From Hippophae tibetana (taxonomy: Eukaryota; Streptophyta; Magnoliopsida; Rosales; Elaeagnaceae), in NCBI GenBank assembly GCA_037013495.1, contig CM072806.1, forward strand, positions 6,039,001-6,103,000: a stretch of DNA of 64,000 nucleotides. Reading direction: 5' to 3'. Shown here in pieces: positions 24,143-36,705 of the stretch; the first letter of the stretch is position 1; each line of letters opens with the position of its first letter. The position numbers were made by a program, and so were the translations under genes. The notes under the pieces are model-generated. The model saw only the letters and a program-made list of their open reading frames with translations. It had not been told where the DNA came from and did not search any database.

Positions 24143-27100
24143 ACACATTTTCTTAGTCATGCTAATTCCATATACTCCTATAAAGACATGTAATTATTCC
24201 CTCCAATTAATGTATATACAAGAATACACATTTTATTCATCATGTTTTCCTCTTCCTTTTTCTCTATTCTTCTATCTTCTCTGGCTATTATGGTATAGGA
24301 GAAATCTTTCATCCATGGCTATGAATACTAGTTCCGCATTTTCATCTCCTAACATGGAATTTGATATTCCTATTATTGTTCTTAATCATTCATCTTTAAT
24401 GACTTTACCTATAAAGACAAGCAATACAAGAAATACAATAAGTACTTTTTCTTCAATGTTGTCTATCAACTTACCTATACTACCAATCAACCCTAATTTT
24501 AGTAAAACTTATGATAATAACTACTTGATCTAAAAGGAACAGATCAAACATATTCTCAATATGTATGCCATATAAAATCTAACTAATCCAACCATACCAA
24601 CTCTTTCAAAAATTATTAAGACAATTCTTATTAAAATTGTGACAGATCAAACGCAAGAACATGAAATCTATGAAGAAAATCTAGTGTATCATGTATGGAA
24701 CAAGCAAGATTCAACTATCAAAAATTGGATCTACTCTTTTATTACAAGTTTCTTGAAACATTTAACCAAAAAAAACATAATAACTAAATATTGGCTTGCT
24801 TTAGAGAAATTAGTCAATGATGATTCTAAGGCTCACTTACTTGAACTGAGATGGAAACTACAATATATGCGCAAAGTTGTACTTACAATGGAACAATACA
24901 CCAACAAGTGTAGCGATCTAATTGACATGTTACTTGTTGTTAGAGATAATCTTAGTGATTGTGAACAATTTCTTTGTGTTATTGATAAACTTGATGTTAA
25001 TTATGCATCATTGATTATAAACATTACTATCAAGAAAAAGGTTCTTGATTTAGATGATTTTTTTATACAAATGAGAACACATGAGAGACAAATTGCATGT
25101 ATGAATGTTCCTAATTCTAAAATAATTCAAGCTAATTACACCAAAAATGCTCTTAACTTTTATTCTCCATAGAATTATTTAGGTAATTCTCAGTCTCAAT
25201 AGAAGAATTCTACTAATAAAAATCCATCTTCTAGCAATAATTCCAGCAGTCAAGACAAAGGTAAAGGCACCAACACTGATTTCAATTCGGTTCAGTGTCA
25301 TGCAAGAAAATGGGCATAATACTACACGATGTCATTTTAGGTACACTCAATATAAAAATAATGGTTCATCCATCCATAATTTCAAACAAAAAGAACTTGA
25401 CTCTTTAAAAGATCATCAGGAAAATTTGTCACAAGTTCATACTAATGCTACCTTTAATGATCAAGAAGTTAGTTTCACATCTTTTCCTCAAGTAGGTTTC
25501 ACTGTTAATGAACAACCACGGTCTTTCTTTACACCTTTTGTCTCATCTTCTACTTGTGATCAACATTGGTATATGGACATAGATGTTACTCATCACCTAA
25601 CCTCTACTCAAGATCAACTTGAGAATGCTAGAAACTTTACTAGCGATGCCTCAGTAATGTTAGATAATGGAACATTTATTCCTATTACTTATATTGGTTC
25701 TACTCAGTTATCTAGTGGATCACATGCATTATTTTTTTCAAAAATCCTTCAAGTACACCAAAACTTGAGAAGAATCTTGTATCTTGAGAAAGTTATGTAC
25801 AGATAATCAAGTTAGTGTTAAGTTCTATCCTAGTTTCTTTCTTGTAAAGGATATTCTGACCAAGGGTACTATTTTAACAAGGGTTATTGAGAATAAACTC
25901 TACAAAATGAATGATACCATCGTTGTGCAAAAGGAAAAGGCATATTTCACTTCTTCGATTCAATGTCATCATATTAAGATCAATGTTGCTTTACTTCATG
26001 AAATATTAGGTCATCTACACACTTTTATAGTTCATCAAGTATCTAATAATATGTATAAAACTTTGAAACAATCTCATATTTTAGAAATTTGTAATGTCTG
26101 TCACCTTGTCATCATAAGTCAAGTGTACCCTTTAGATTGTTTATGTGTATTTTTGGGGTCTTTATCCTTTTTTTTTTCTCTCTTGGAATAAAATATTTTC
26201 TTTTATTTATGGATGATTATACATGATTTGTTTAAATTTGTGTTTTACACAACAAGTCCCAAACTGCATTTTTTTTGCACTCTGATGCTCTCGTTTAATA
26301 AGGGATACACAAGAAGGATTGCATATCCTTATAACCAACACAAACTAGAGTCATTCTTATTACCTTGTGTGTTATTAGGGTATACATCACAATATAAAAG
26401 GATATGGTGTCTTGAACTTACCTCACAAAAATTATATATTTCTGCTCATGTGGTGTTTGATGAAAGTTAGTTTCTTTTTATATCCATACAAGCTAATAGT
26501 CCTTAGTCTTTGCCAATTTCACCTATCCATTTTTCTCAATTTTTATGCTAGTTATATCTGATTTGTCTTCTTTGAACAATAACTCAGCTAAGTCTAGTTC
26601 TAACCAACACACTAGTGACTTGTCACTATCTCAGTCTACTACTATTTTGTCTAAGACTTAAAAAAGTGCTACATACTCCATCATGCTTGTTAACAATATC
26701 TTATCTCCTGCACATTGCTTCCTCATGTATCTCTTCCCATTGCTACAATATCTTTTCCACATTCACACTCCATTTCAGGTTCAGAGTCTCCTAATTTCAT
26801 AATCTTTAGTTCCTTACAACCTAACTCATGTCAAGTTTATCAACTATACCTCTTCTATATCTATCCCTGCAACCTTACCAAATTCTCCTTCACACACTAT
26901 GTTCAATCATAAAGGTATGAATCTTTATATTAACCTCCCTATCTCTTTCATAACTAGTTTTCATAAACCTCCATAAATCATTAATGTTCATCAAATGGCC
27001 ATTGAAGCTAAACAAGCCATTTTTAAATCTAAAGCCTACACATCATCCATTATTTTGCTTGAGCCTTGCTCCACCAAAGAATTCTTACTCATTCCTGAAT

Positions 27101-28296
27101 GGAAGGTTGTAATGTGTCTGAATATGATTCTTTGATCAAGAATGGCACTCAGGAGCTTATTCCACTTCCTAAACATGGTAAAATCATCAACAAAACATGA
27201 GTGTTCCATACTAAACTCCTTTCAGATCAAACCCTTGATAAATATAAATCTCGAGTAGTGACAAAGGGATTCCAAAAAGCAATGGGAATTGACTACATTG
27301 AGAAATTCAGTCCAATGGTCAAGTTTACCACAATAAGGATTGTCTTGATACTTACCTTGTCAAAAGGATGGTCGATTCAACAAATTATTGTTAACACAAC
27401 CTTCTGGAATGTAGATATAAATGAAAAGGTGTTCATGAGACAACCTGAGGGATTTGTTATTGTTGAATTCCCAAATCATATGTGCAAGCTTAAAACATAC
27501 ATTTATAGCCTTAAACAAGCACCAAATGCTTGGTACCTCAAGTTTGGTGGTTGTCTTTAACAATTGGGCTTTCACAGTTCTAATTCAGATACTTACATGA
27601 TGTTGTACAATAGAGATGACAATGTGATTGTCTTCCTCATATATGTTGATATTATAAATACTAGGAATAATCAATAGCTTTTCAAGGAAATCATTGTTAA
27701 ACTAAATGCTAAGTTTTCTCTCAATGAATTAGGGGAACTTGGGTATTTTTTTGGAATAAAAGTCACTCACACCACATATGACCTTTATCTCAGTCAAGCC
27801 AAATACATCATAGATTTACTTGCTTGAGTACAGTTACATGAATCCAAGCATGTCTCTACTCCAATGGCCACGTTGAAACTTCTATTTAAACATGATGGTG
27901 ATAATTTGTCCAATGCAACTAAATATCAAACTATAATTGGTGCTTTACAGTATTTCACCTTAACAACTCTATAGATTATTTCTCGGTTACCAAGTTGTGT
28001 CAATTCTTGTACTAATTCACCACTGCTCATTGGATTATAGGAAAATGTCTTCTCAAGTACTTGAAAGACACTGCTAAATATGATCTCATGTTATGCAATT
28101 CAGACAATTTGGATATCACATGTTACACCAATGTAGATTGAGCATCATTTCTTGATCATAGAAGATCAATTGTAGGCTTCTGTACCTATATGGAAGAATC
28201 GCTAATATTATGGAACTCTAAGAAGCATAATATGATTTCTTGGTCCTCAACCCAGTTTATGTTTAGAGCTCTAGCTTACACTATGGTTGAGATTAT

Positions 28297-29930
28297 TGAT
28301 GACTTTACGAAAATAGAGTCATTGACACATTTTTTTACTTAATATTTATTTGTTTTATTTAATAAATAATATTTTTATAACCAAAAAAATTAAAAAATAA
28401 ACTTTTTAATGAAAAAGGGTGAAAATATAATTTTTGGGATTTTTCTAGATTTTTTTATGAATTTTTAACGTAGGACCAATAAAAAGCTACCATGTGGCAT
28501 GTCACGTAAACAAAGGAGTTGACTAGGCAAGCCATGCAAGCAGAAGAGCTGACTGGGCAAGTCACATGAACACCAAGCAAGAACAACGTGTGAGGAGGAC
28601 GAAACACGCACCACATGTTAGAATGGCGTTCAATCTAAGTTAGGAAATCGATTAACGCATTTACCACGTGTCACCACACCATTGCTCTGCGCATTTCACC
28701 CGTGTGCCATGTTGTTCCCGCAAATCATGTCACACCACGTGTTGTTGAATTAGTGAGCATTGACTCTGACCGGTCTCTCGTGCCATGCGTCGCTCCCTGA
28801 TTCGCCAAATGAATTTTTGATGCCATATGTTGCGTTGTGATTGGCTAAAATTGTTAGTTTTGCTTGTTTTGATCGTAGTCCTTGATCTGAAGCTAATTGG
28901 ATGATCTAGATCGTACTTGAGCTTTATTTAAGCCTCTAATAACTCCATAAACCTAAATCAGCCTCCATTAGCATAATTTTGGTCAGTTTTTAGAGCTAAA
29001 AAGAGAGAAAAATACACAAAAATTCAAGAGAAGACAATTTTGGTGGAGATTCAAGAGAAAATTAATTCTATAATTCAAGATATTGATTGTATTTCTTTTT
29101 CTACTCTTTTCTTTATCAATTTTATGTCATTCTTTATGAAAAAATTTAAGTTTTATGAACACAATTACGTGTAATTAATTTATTAATCTAGGGATCTTAT
29201 AAATCTAATTTTTACCATGTGATGATCTAATATTTTTCCCAATTATAATATTAATTTAATTATATTTTTATGTTATTAATTATTTGACCAACAATTTATC
29301 TATAGAGACAATTAAATAGATTTGAGAGAATTATTTAATTGTTTGTCTTGATTAAATAACATGCATAGTTTCTAGGTAGAGATGTATGATTCATATGTAT
29401 GTGATTCATAATTGATGAACTTAATGAGTAGTGTGCAATTTAATTGGCATGAGAGTGTGATTAAATTAATTACTATATGGTGTGTAGTTCACATAATTGA
29501 TGAACTTAATGAGTAGTGTGCAATTTAATTGGCATGAGAGTGTGATTAAATTAATTACTATATGGTGTGTAGTTTACTTGAGAGAGGAATACATGCTAGG
29601 TTAAATTTAATTGATTATGTAATTAATTGATATTATATGAGGGAATTTTAGCGATTCACATGTTTAGAAAATTGAGGGATTAAGTATTCCTAGATATTTT
29701 CTCACAAATCTTTTTAGTCACAAAATATGATTTAATTAATTATTACTATTTACTTTTAGTTATTTTAATTTTACTTTCTTAAAATATAAAAACACCAAAA
29801 AAAATTGATTTTTATTATTTTTAGTTTTTAATAAAATAATCTTTCTGAGAACGATATTTACTTATCATTATATTACTTGTTACGATACGTATACTTATGT
29901 ATTTATTGTACACAATTTATGTAACGATCA
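28297..29930. mobile_element. solo LTR, probably Ty3/gypsy, nested in the copia element
   Basis: A 1634-bp block starting TGATGACTTTACG and ending TAACGATCA interrupts the RNase H part of the copia element. It is flanked by ATTAT (28292-28296) and ATTAC (29931-29935), a 5-bp target duplication with one change. It has TG/CA ends, no coding sequence, and a likely promoter stretch (TTTATTTAAGCC near 28922). Length and composition fit the long LTRs of Athila/Tat-type gypsy elements, but that family call is inference. It probably arose by recombination between the two LTRs of a full element. An 84-bp tandem duplication lies inside it at about 29409-29576. Confidence 0.7.
29409..29576 (+). repeat. 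84-bp tandem duplication inside the solo LTR
   Basis: Two adjacent, almost identical copies start ATAATTGATGAACTTAATG at 29409 and 29493. Their near identity suggests this duplication is younger than the LTR insertion itself. Confidence 0.85.
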
Positions 29931-30236
29931 ATTACGTGAATATAGAAAGTATTTTATTAAATGCACATTACATCCAGCCACCCTCTTATCATATTATGTG
30001 ATAATGTTAATACAAGTTGTTTGGTCAAGCTTTCTATTTTGCATTCATGAACAAAACATGTTAAAATTAATTTTCATTTTACTTAAAGAAAGTAATTTGT
30101 GATAGTTTTGTTGTTGAATATACACCTAACAAGGAATAAAATAGCAGATATCTTAACTAAACCCTTATCTAATTTAAGTTTACTGAATTAAAGACTAATC
30201 TTAGTTTTCTTGATAGACCATAAGTTTATGGAGGAG

Positions 30237-30388
30237 TGTTAGTAGTAATGAGATGTTAAGAGAGTTTGTCACTTTGTAACTAACTCTGTGTGGTCCTATA
30301 AATACATGTAATCATTTTCAACAATGTTTATACATGAATATACATTTTCTTCGTCATGCTTTCCTCTCTTATTCTTCTCTAGCTATCA
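30237..30388 (+). repeat. 3' LTR of the copia element at 24172-30388
   Basis: 152 bp starting TGTTAGTAGTAATGAG and ending CTCTAGCTATCA, with CCTATAAATACATG as likely TATA region. The 5' counterpart ending at 24290 matches from TCCTATAAAGACATG onward. Confidence 0.8.
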
Positions 30389-30474
30389 AGAAGCATCCAC
30401 TGATACAAAGTAGCAATCAAATTGTACTATCTATAAAACTTCCTAGAATACTGTATGTCTTATGCATGTCGAAT
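30389..30474 (+). repeat. flanking direct repeat, right copy
   Basis: About 86 bp beginning AGAAGCATCCACTGATAC and ending GCATGTCGAAT, abutting the 3' LTR. It matches 24058-24142 at most positions. Confidence 0.75.
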
Positions 30475-31606
30475 TATAATTGATATATCGTCACATTAAC
30501 ATGAAAGAGACTTAATAGTCATAGAGTTCATATACCAATGAGATTAATTTAGTATTTATTTAATTTTTTAATTACGATAACGATAACCATTATTAATTTT
30601 AATTTTCATATTTTAAAAAATTACTATCCAAATATAGGATAATTTATAAATATTTAAAATCAGATTTTAAATATATAATTTTTTTTATTATCAACAAACA
30701 TACTTTCTAGAGATAATGATTTTTGTATATATAAATATTATAAGAAAATGATTAAAATCTATTTTTTAAAATAATAACCAAAACCTTTCTTAGTTTTTTA
30801 AGTTTAAAAAAAAATCAGAAAACAAAGAAAATTATCAAACAATTTATATGTGATTTTTTAAAATCATTAAATAAAATTTGTTATCAAATACATAGATCGT
30901 TATATTTAAAAATAAAATAAAAAATAAAAAATCAATTATTTAATCACAAATTATAAACAATTCAAAAACTTTTTCCGACTTTACCTTAATATGCATAGAC
31001 ACCTGCAAGAGGCGCATGGATACATAATTAACATCGAGTTTTTTTATATTGATTTACTAGGTAGATTAGATACTATGTTAACTCACGTGAAGGAGTAATA
31101 TTTCATGCAATTGAATTATATAACTAAACATATATTTATAAAATTCAATATTAATTCTGCGAGTAAACTCCATGTTATATATCATATACCAAGCAAAGAT
31201 ATACCTAAAAAATAATCAGGTTTTTACTAAACTTAATATGTAATGATCAACTATCATATTCTAGGAAATTATGAATTTTATTATGCAAATTAACATATTT
31301 CATGTAAAAGTATCCCAAGAAGTAATGCGAATCAAATTACGAAATATAAATATTTATAATTATAATACCACTATGATTCATAAGAGAGATTCAATCTTAA
31401 TAAAATTCAATTTTTCGCAATCATCACATTATAGATGATTTATTTTTCTAAATTTATCACACCAATTCAAAATAAATAACAATCAATTCATATTGAGTAT
31501 TAATCATGAAATCATTCATAATTAGCAATATTTGAATCCAAAAAACCAAACATAGTGGCGAAAAAAGTCCATGCATGTATGGGAGGAAGTTAACACATGT
31601 AACTAA
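30475..31606. other. AT-rich spacer between two copia elements
   Basis: AT-rich sequence without open frames of interest; no gene or repeat recognised. Confidence 0.45.
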
Positions 31607-32228
31607 CGTTGGCCACAGGTAAAAAATAAAATGAATTCAACATAATAGAATAATGACACCGAAAATTTAACGTGATTTACCCTTTGATTTGGACTAAGTC
31701 CACTGGACAAACTCAGAAAAATATTTATTCCACTAATAAAATTAATGGGTACAAAGTGAGAGATAATACAACAAATTGAGATAAATCCAAAATAGTGTCA
31801 CACAAGTGTTTCCCAAACTCACTATTTTGTCACTCCCTTTTTAGAAAAATATCCCAATACTTTTCTAAGATATTCTCTCTCACTTTCTTACACACAACAC
31901 TATTTTTCTTCGAAGGAAATTGTTCTTTTGGCTTTGCTTTGCTTCTCTTCTTATTTTGGTGTGTTCATGTATCTATAAGGCAAAGACATTACTTATTTAT
32001 AGGTAAAATTGCATATCAATGTTAGATGCACCTAACATTTGTGGTTGCACTTACCATTTATGGTTGCACCGACCATTTGTGGTTGCACTTAACATTTTTC
32101 GTTGTACCTACCATTTGTGGTTGTACCTACCATTTGTGGTTGCACCTATCATTTATGGTTGCACCTATTAGTTGTGGTTGCACCTACCATTTATGTTTTC
32201 TTCCTCTTCAATGTAGGAAGGACTTACA
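31607..32228 (-). repeat. 3' LTR of the copia element at 31607-36705
   Basis: On the minus strand it starts TGTAAGTCCTTCC after a GGAGGGGGAGATT purine tract and ends in CCAACG. It matches the LTR at 36260-36705 through most of its length and is longer mainly because of the 19-bp repeat array at 32025-32200. Confidence 0.85.
32025..32200. repeat. minisatellite, about nine copies of a 19-bp unit
   Basis: Consensus unit TTGCACCTACCATTTGTGG (plus strand). About nine copies run head to tail with one to four changes each. The partner LTR near 36680 has only one unit. Confidence 0.92.
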
Positions 32229-35200
32229 AATCTCCCCCTCCTGACTATATAGAGGGCTCCACCAATCCAGCAGCTAAACGATAATATTCAAAATTTTATC
32301 TTGGGAGAATTTTCTTCAACATGTCCGATCCATTTTATTCTGTATAGATCTTCTCAAGTTGTAATAGCTTCTTCTCCATTACATCCATAATCTAGTGATA
32401 TCTCATATCAATATGTTTTGATCTTTAATAAAATGAGGCATTCTTTCCAAGATGGATAACACTATGACTATCACAAAATAACTTATAACTGTCTTATTGC
32501 AACCTAAGTTATTTCAAGAAATTTTTCATCCATAGCAATTCTTTACATGCTTCCGTTGCTGCTATAAACTCTACTTCGGTAGTGGATAGTGCAATACATT
32601 TTTGTAACTTTGACTGCCATGACACAACTCCCTCTGCAAATGTAATCAGGTAACCTGAAGTGGATTTTCTGGAATCCACATCACCAGCCATATCTATATC
32701 TGTGTATCCAACTAACACAGATTTTTCATTTCCAAAACATAAGCATATTTTGAAAGAACCTCGAAGATACCTGAAAATCCATTTCATTACAGCCCAATGT
32801 TTACTCACAACTCCAACTGTATGAGTGATATCTGGTCATGTAAAAACCATGGCATACATTAGACTTCCAACTGCTGAAGCATATAGAACCTCCTCCATCT
32901 CTTCCTTCTCTTTGTCTGTAGAAGGGCTCTGCTTAGAACTTAGCTTAAAGTGATTAGTAAGAGGACAACTAATCACTTTATCCTTATCCATATGAAATCT
33001 CTGAAGTACTTTCTCAATGTACTTCTCCTGTGACAACCATAATTTCTTGGCGCCTCTGTCTCTAATAATAGTCATGCCAAGAATCTGTTTTGTTGGCCCC
33101 AAGTCTTTCATGGCAAAATACTTACTCAATTGCTTTTTCAAGTTGTTGATTCTGGAAATATTTTGGCCAACAATCAACATATCATCTACATAAAGCAAAA
33201 GAATAATGAAATCACTATCAGAGAATTTCTACACAAAAACACAATGGTCTGAAGTAGTCTTTTTGTAGCCTTGCTCCCCCATAACAGACTCAAACTTTTT
33301 GTACCATTGTCTTGGTGCCTGTTTTAAGCCATAGAGACTTTTCTTCAATTTGCAGACATAATCTTCTTTTCCCTTTTGCTGAAAACCCTCTAGCTTCTCC
33401 ATGTATATCTTTTCTTCCAAGTCACCATGTAGAAAGGCAGTTTTGACATCCATTTTCTCAACCTCCAAGTCAAGACTTTCTACTAACCCTAGCACAATAC
33501 GGATGGATATCATTTTTACAACTGGAGAGAAAATCTCGTCAACGTCAACACCTTTTCTTTGGCTGAATCCTTTGACAACCAGTCTGGCTTTGTATTACGG
33601 ACTGGAACTGTGTCCTTCATGCTTTACCCTGAACACCCATTTATTTTTCAAGGCCTTCTTTCCTTTGGGTAGCTTCATCAGCTCAAAGGTTTTGTTCTCA
33701 TGCAAGGACTTCATCTCATCTTGCATGACTTCAATCCATTTTTGTTTGGATTCATCATCCACGACCTCTTTATAACTCTCAGGTTCTCCCACATCAGTGA
33801 AAGTTACATACTCATATGAAGGATGTGAGATAGAGAGTCATCTCACTCTATCACTTCTTCTCAGTGGAACAGGAGAAGCCATAGGTGTTGGTGATGGATA
33901 ATGAACATCATCATTTCCCTCATCTTCATAACCAACTTATGTGGGAGCATCATCTTCATCAAGTGGATAAACATGGTCTTCATCTCCAACTTGTCTTGGC
34001 ACTGATGTTGGAGGAATTAATTCCAAATCTGATGAGTCACCATTGGAATTAGGAACACCTTTCTTCATTTTGATAATATCTTCAATGGTCTCATCTTCAA
34101 CAAATACAGCATCACGGCTTCTGACAAGTCTCTTTGCAATCGAATCATAAAATCTATAGCCAAATTGATCTTGACCATAGCCAATAAAAATACATTGTCT
34201 TGTTTTGGCATCAAGTTTGGATATCTCATCCTTGGGGATATGAACAAATGCTTTGCAACCAAACACTCGCAGATGATCATAGGAAACATCTTTTCCTGAC
34301 CACACTTCATCTAGAACATCCATCTTGAGAGGAGTACATGGTGAAAGATTCAACACATGTGCAACTATGAGTATGGTTTCACCCCAAAAAGTTATAGGCA
34401 ACTTTTCATGTGAGAGTAGACATCTAACTTTCTCCATCAAAGTTTTGTTCATCCTCTCAAATAATCCATTCAACCGCGGTGTCTTTGGAGGTGTCATCTG
34501 ATGTCGAATACCATGCTTTTTGCAATAAGCATGGAAAGGTCCTATGTATTCTCCACCATTGTATGTCCAGATGCACTTCAGCTTCTTTCCAATCTACCTC
34601 TCAATTGAAGCATGAAATTTTTTGAAGACATCTAGCACCTGATCCTTTGTCTTTAGAAGATATACCTACGTCTTCCTTGAATGATCATCAATGAAAGTCA
34701 CAAAGTATTGAGCACCACCAAGTGACTTTGGCATTGGTCCACACAAATCTGAATGAATTAGATCTAAAATATTATTCATTCTAGAAGGAGGGAAACTCTT
34801 GAAAGCAACCCTATTTTTCTTTCTTGCTAGACAATGAACATATTTCTCCAAATGTACTTCATCCATTCCCGGGCAATATCTTATTTTTGGCTAGACTTGT
34901 CAAACCTTTTTCACCCATGTGACTGAGTCTCTTATGCCATAACTCAACTGCACTATCATTCTCTATGACATTTACTATGTCAGTGGAGAGTTTCACTTGA
35001 ATTATATACAGAGTTGTATGCTTCTCACCTCTAGCCACTACTAAGGAGCCTTTTGTAAGTTTCCATTTATCATAAATTAAGGAGTTGCAATATCCTTTAT
35101 TTACAAGTTTGCACACGGAGATCAAATTCAGGGGCATATCTGGAATATGCCTTACATTCTTCAGATATAGTCTAGTTTCATTCTCTGTTTCCAAGAAAAC

Positions 35201-36259
35201 ATATCCTCTGCCTATAACCTTTGACAAACCTTCATTTCTCATTCTAACAACACCAAAACTTCTAGGTGTGTATGATGAGAAAAATTCTCTACGTGATGTA
35301 GCATGAACTGTAGCACCACCATCAATCACCCAGCTAGTCTTGTGTGATGCAAGATTGACAAAATCTTCATCATAAATGATATTGAACTCGTTTATGGTAT
35401 TTGTTTGCTCATCATCACTACTGTCATCTTGCAGTGATGGCATTCAACATTGACAAATTTGTTTGATTTGCCTCTGCTCTTGCTTCTGGATTTTTGTTCT
35501 TTGTACAGTCTTCTTCCTTTAGACTCTGTGATAATGGTTTGTGCTTCTGAATCTCTTTCCTTATTTTGTTTCTCATATGAGAACAAGGCTTATACAACAA
35601 CTTCAAACTCCATCTTGTCTTTTTCATAAGTCAAAGTTGTTGTGATATGATTATATGATGAGGGTAGTGATGCTAATAACATCATAACTCTCTTCATCGC
35701 CGAAACTCACATTAAATCTTGCTAAGTGAGAAAACTTGTTGTTGAAATCGCTAACATACTGCATCATGCTCACATTATCTTCCTTCCTCATCTGATATAA
35801 CTCCTTCCACAAATAAAATTTATTGGCAAGGTTTTTTGACATGTACACATTTTCTAGAGTCTCCCATGTTTCTTTAGCAGTCTTGCAATTTTTTGATTCA
35901 ATATTTTGCAAGACAGTGTCTGAGAGATTTAGACGGATTGTACTGGTTGCAATCTCATCTATTTCCTCCCACTGTTCCTCGATGACGGTTGCTACCTTCT
36001 TTTCTTTTCCCAACAACGCCTTATGGACCTTCTGTTGAATGAGAATATCCTTCATCCTCCTTTGCCATAAAGAGAAATTATTATTGCCATTAAATTTTTC
36101 AATATCTACCTTTTGGCTTGACATTTTTTTCACTGTGTTTCTTTTTCTATAAATAAATACGCTCTGGACCTAATAAAATCTTTTCTGATGTGTTAGATCA
36201 GTCTATGCTACAACCATAGAGCATATTAAGAATTTTACTAGACCAACTCTAATACTAAT

Positions 36260-36705
36260 TGTTGGGCACAGCGAGTCAAAAATAAAATGAATTTAACATA
36301 GTAGAATAATGATACCAAAAATTTAATGTGGTTCACCCTTTAATTTGGGCTAAGTCCACGGGACAAACTCCGAAAAATATTTCTTTCACTAATAAAATTA
36401 ATGGGTATAAAGTGAGAGATAATACAACAAATTGAGATAAATCCAAAATAGTATCACACAAGTGTTTCCCAAACTCACTATTTTGTCACTCCTCTTTTAG
36501 AAAAATATCCCAATATTTTTCTAAGATATTCTCTCTCTCTTTCTTACACACAACACTATTTTTTTTCAAAAGAAATTGTTCTTTTGACTTTGTTTTGTTT
36601 CTATTCTTGTTTTGGTGTGTTCATGTATCTATAAGTCAAAGACATTGACTATTTATAGACAAAATTACATATCAATGTTAGATGCACCTACCATTTGTGG
36701 TTACA
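36260..36705 (-). repeat. 5' LTR of the copia element at 31607-36705
   Basis: Its inner end reads TGTTGGGCACAG on the plus strand, next to the primer site, so the minus-strand LTR ends CCCAACA. It is about 446 bp and contains one unit of the 19-bp repeat at its outer end. The outer boundary is approximate. Confidence 0.8.

Larger units (their letters stand above)
24172..30388 (+). mobile_element. Ty1/copia LTR retrotransposon, heavily decayed, with a nested insertion
   Basis: A 5' LTR remnant ends at 24290 and is followed directly by the primer-site-like TGGTATAGGAG. The 3' LTR is at 30237-30388, after the purine tract ATGGAGGAG. Coding remains in order: gag (about 24310-25310), protease and integrase traces (about 25550-26470, with a LLGYTSQYKRIWCL-like stretch), reverse transcriptase (about 27190-27810, with YSLKQAPNAWY and a changed YVDD site), and RNase H (about 27890-28290, resuming 29936-30190 with ADILTKPL). 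The gap in RNase H is the solo LTR at 28297-29930. The frame has many breaks (well over ten), so it is an old fossil. Confidence 0.85.
31607..36705 (-). mobile_element. Ty1/copia LTR retrotransposon, TNT1-like
   Basis: Read on the minus strand: 5' LTR at 36260-36705, primer-site-like TTAGTATTAGAG beside it, gag (about 35390-36125, opening MSSQKVDIEKFNG), protease and pre-integrase (about 34860-35440, with WVIDGGATVHAT), integrase (about 33930-34870, with TPPKTPRLNGLFERMN), reverse transcriptase (about 32840-33790, with YGLKQAPRQWY and YVDD), RNase H (about 32500-32810), polypurine tract (32229-32243 on the complement) and 3' LTR at 31607-32228. The order and motifs are those of the tobacco TNT1 group. 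The frame has a moderate number of breaks (about six to ten), so it is a fossil. Its ends lack a clean 5-bp target duplication. Confidence 0.9.

Noticed and set aside
32026-32284. Plus-strand frames with repeated CGCTYHLWLH-like residues
   Set aside because: They are translations of the 19-bp minisatellite in an LTR; the peptide repeat is a by-product.
33401-33775. Plus-strand open frame of 124 codons
   Set aside because: Antisense shadow of the reverse transcriptase part of the minus-strand copia element at 31607-36705.
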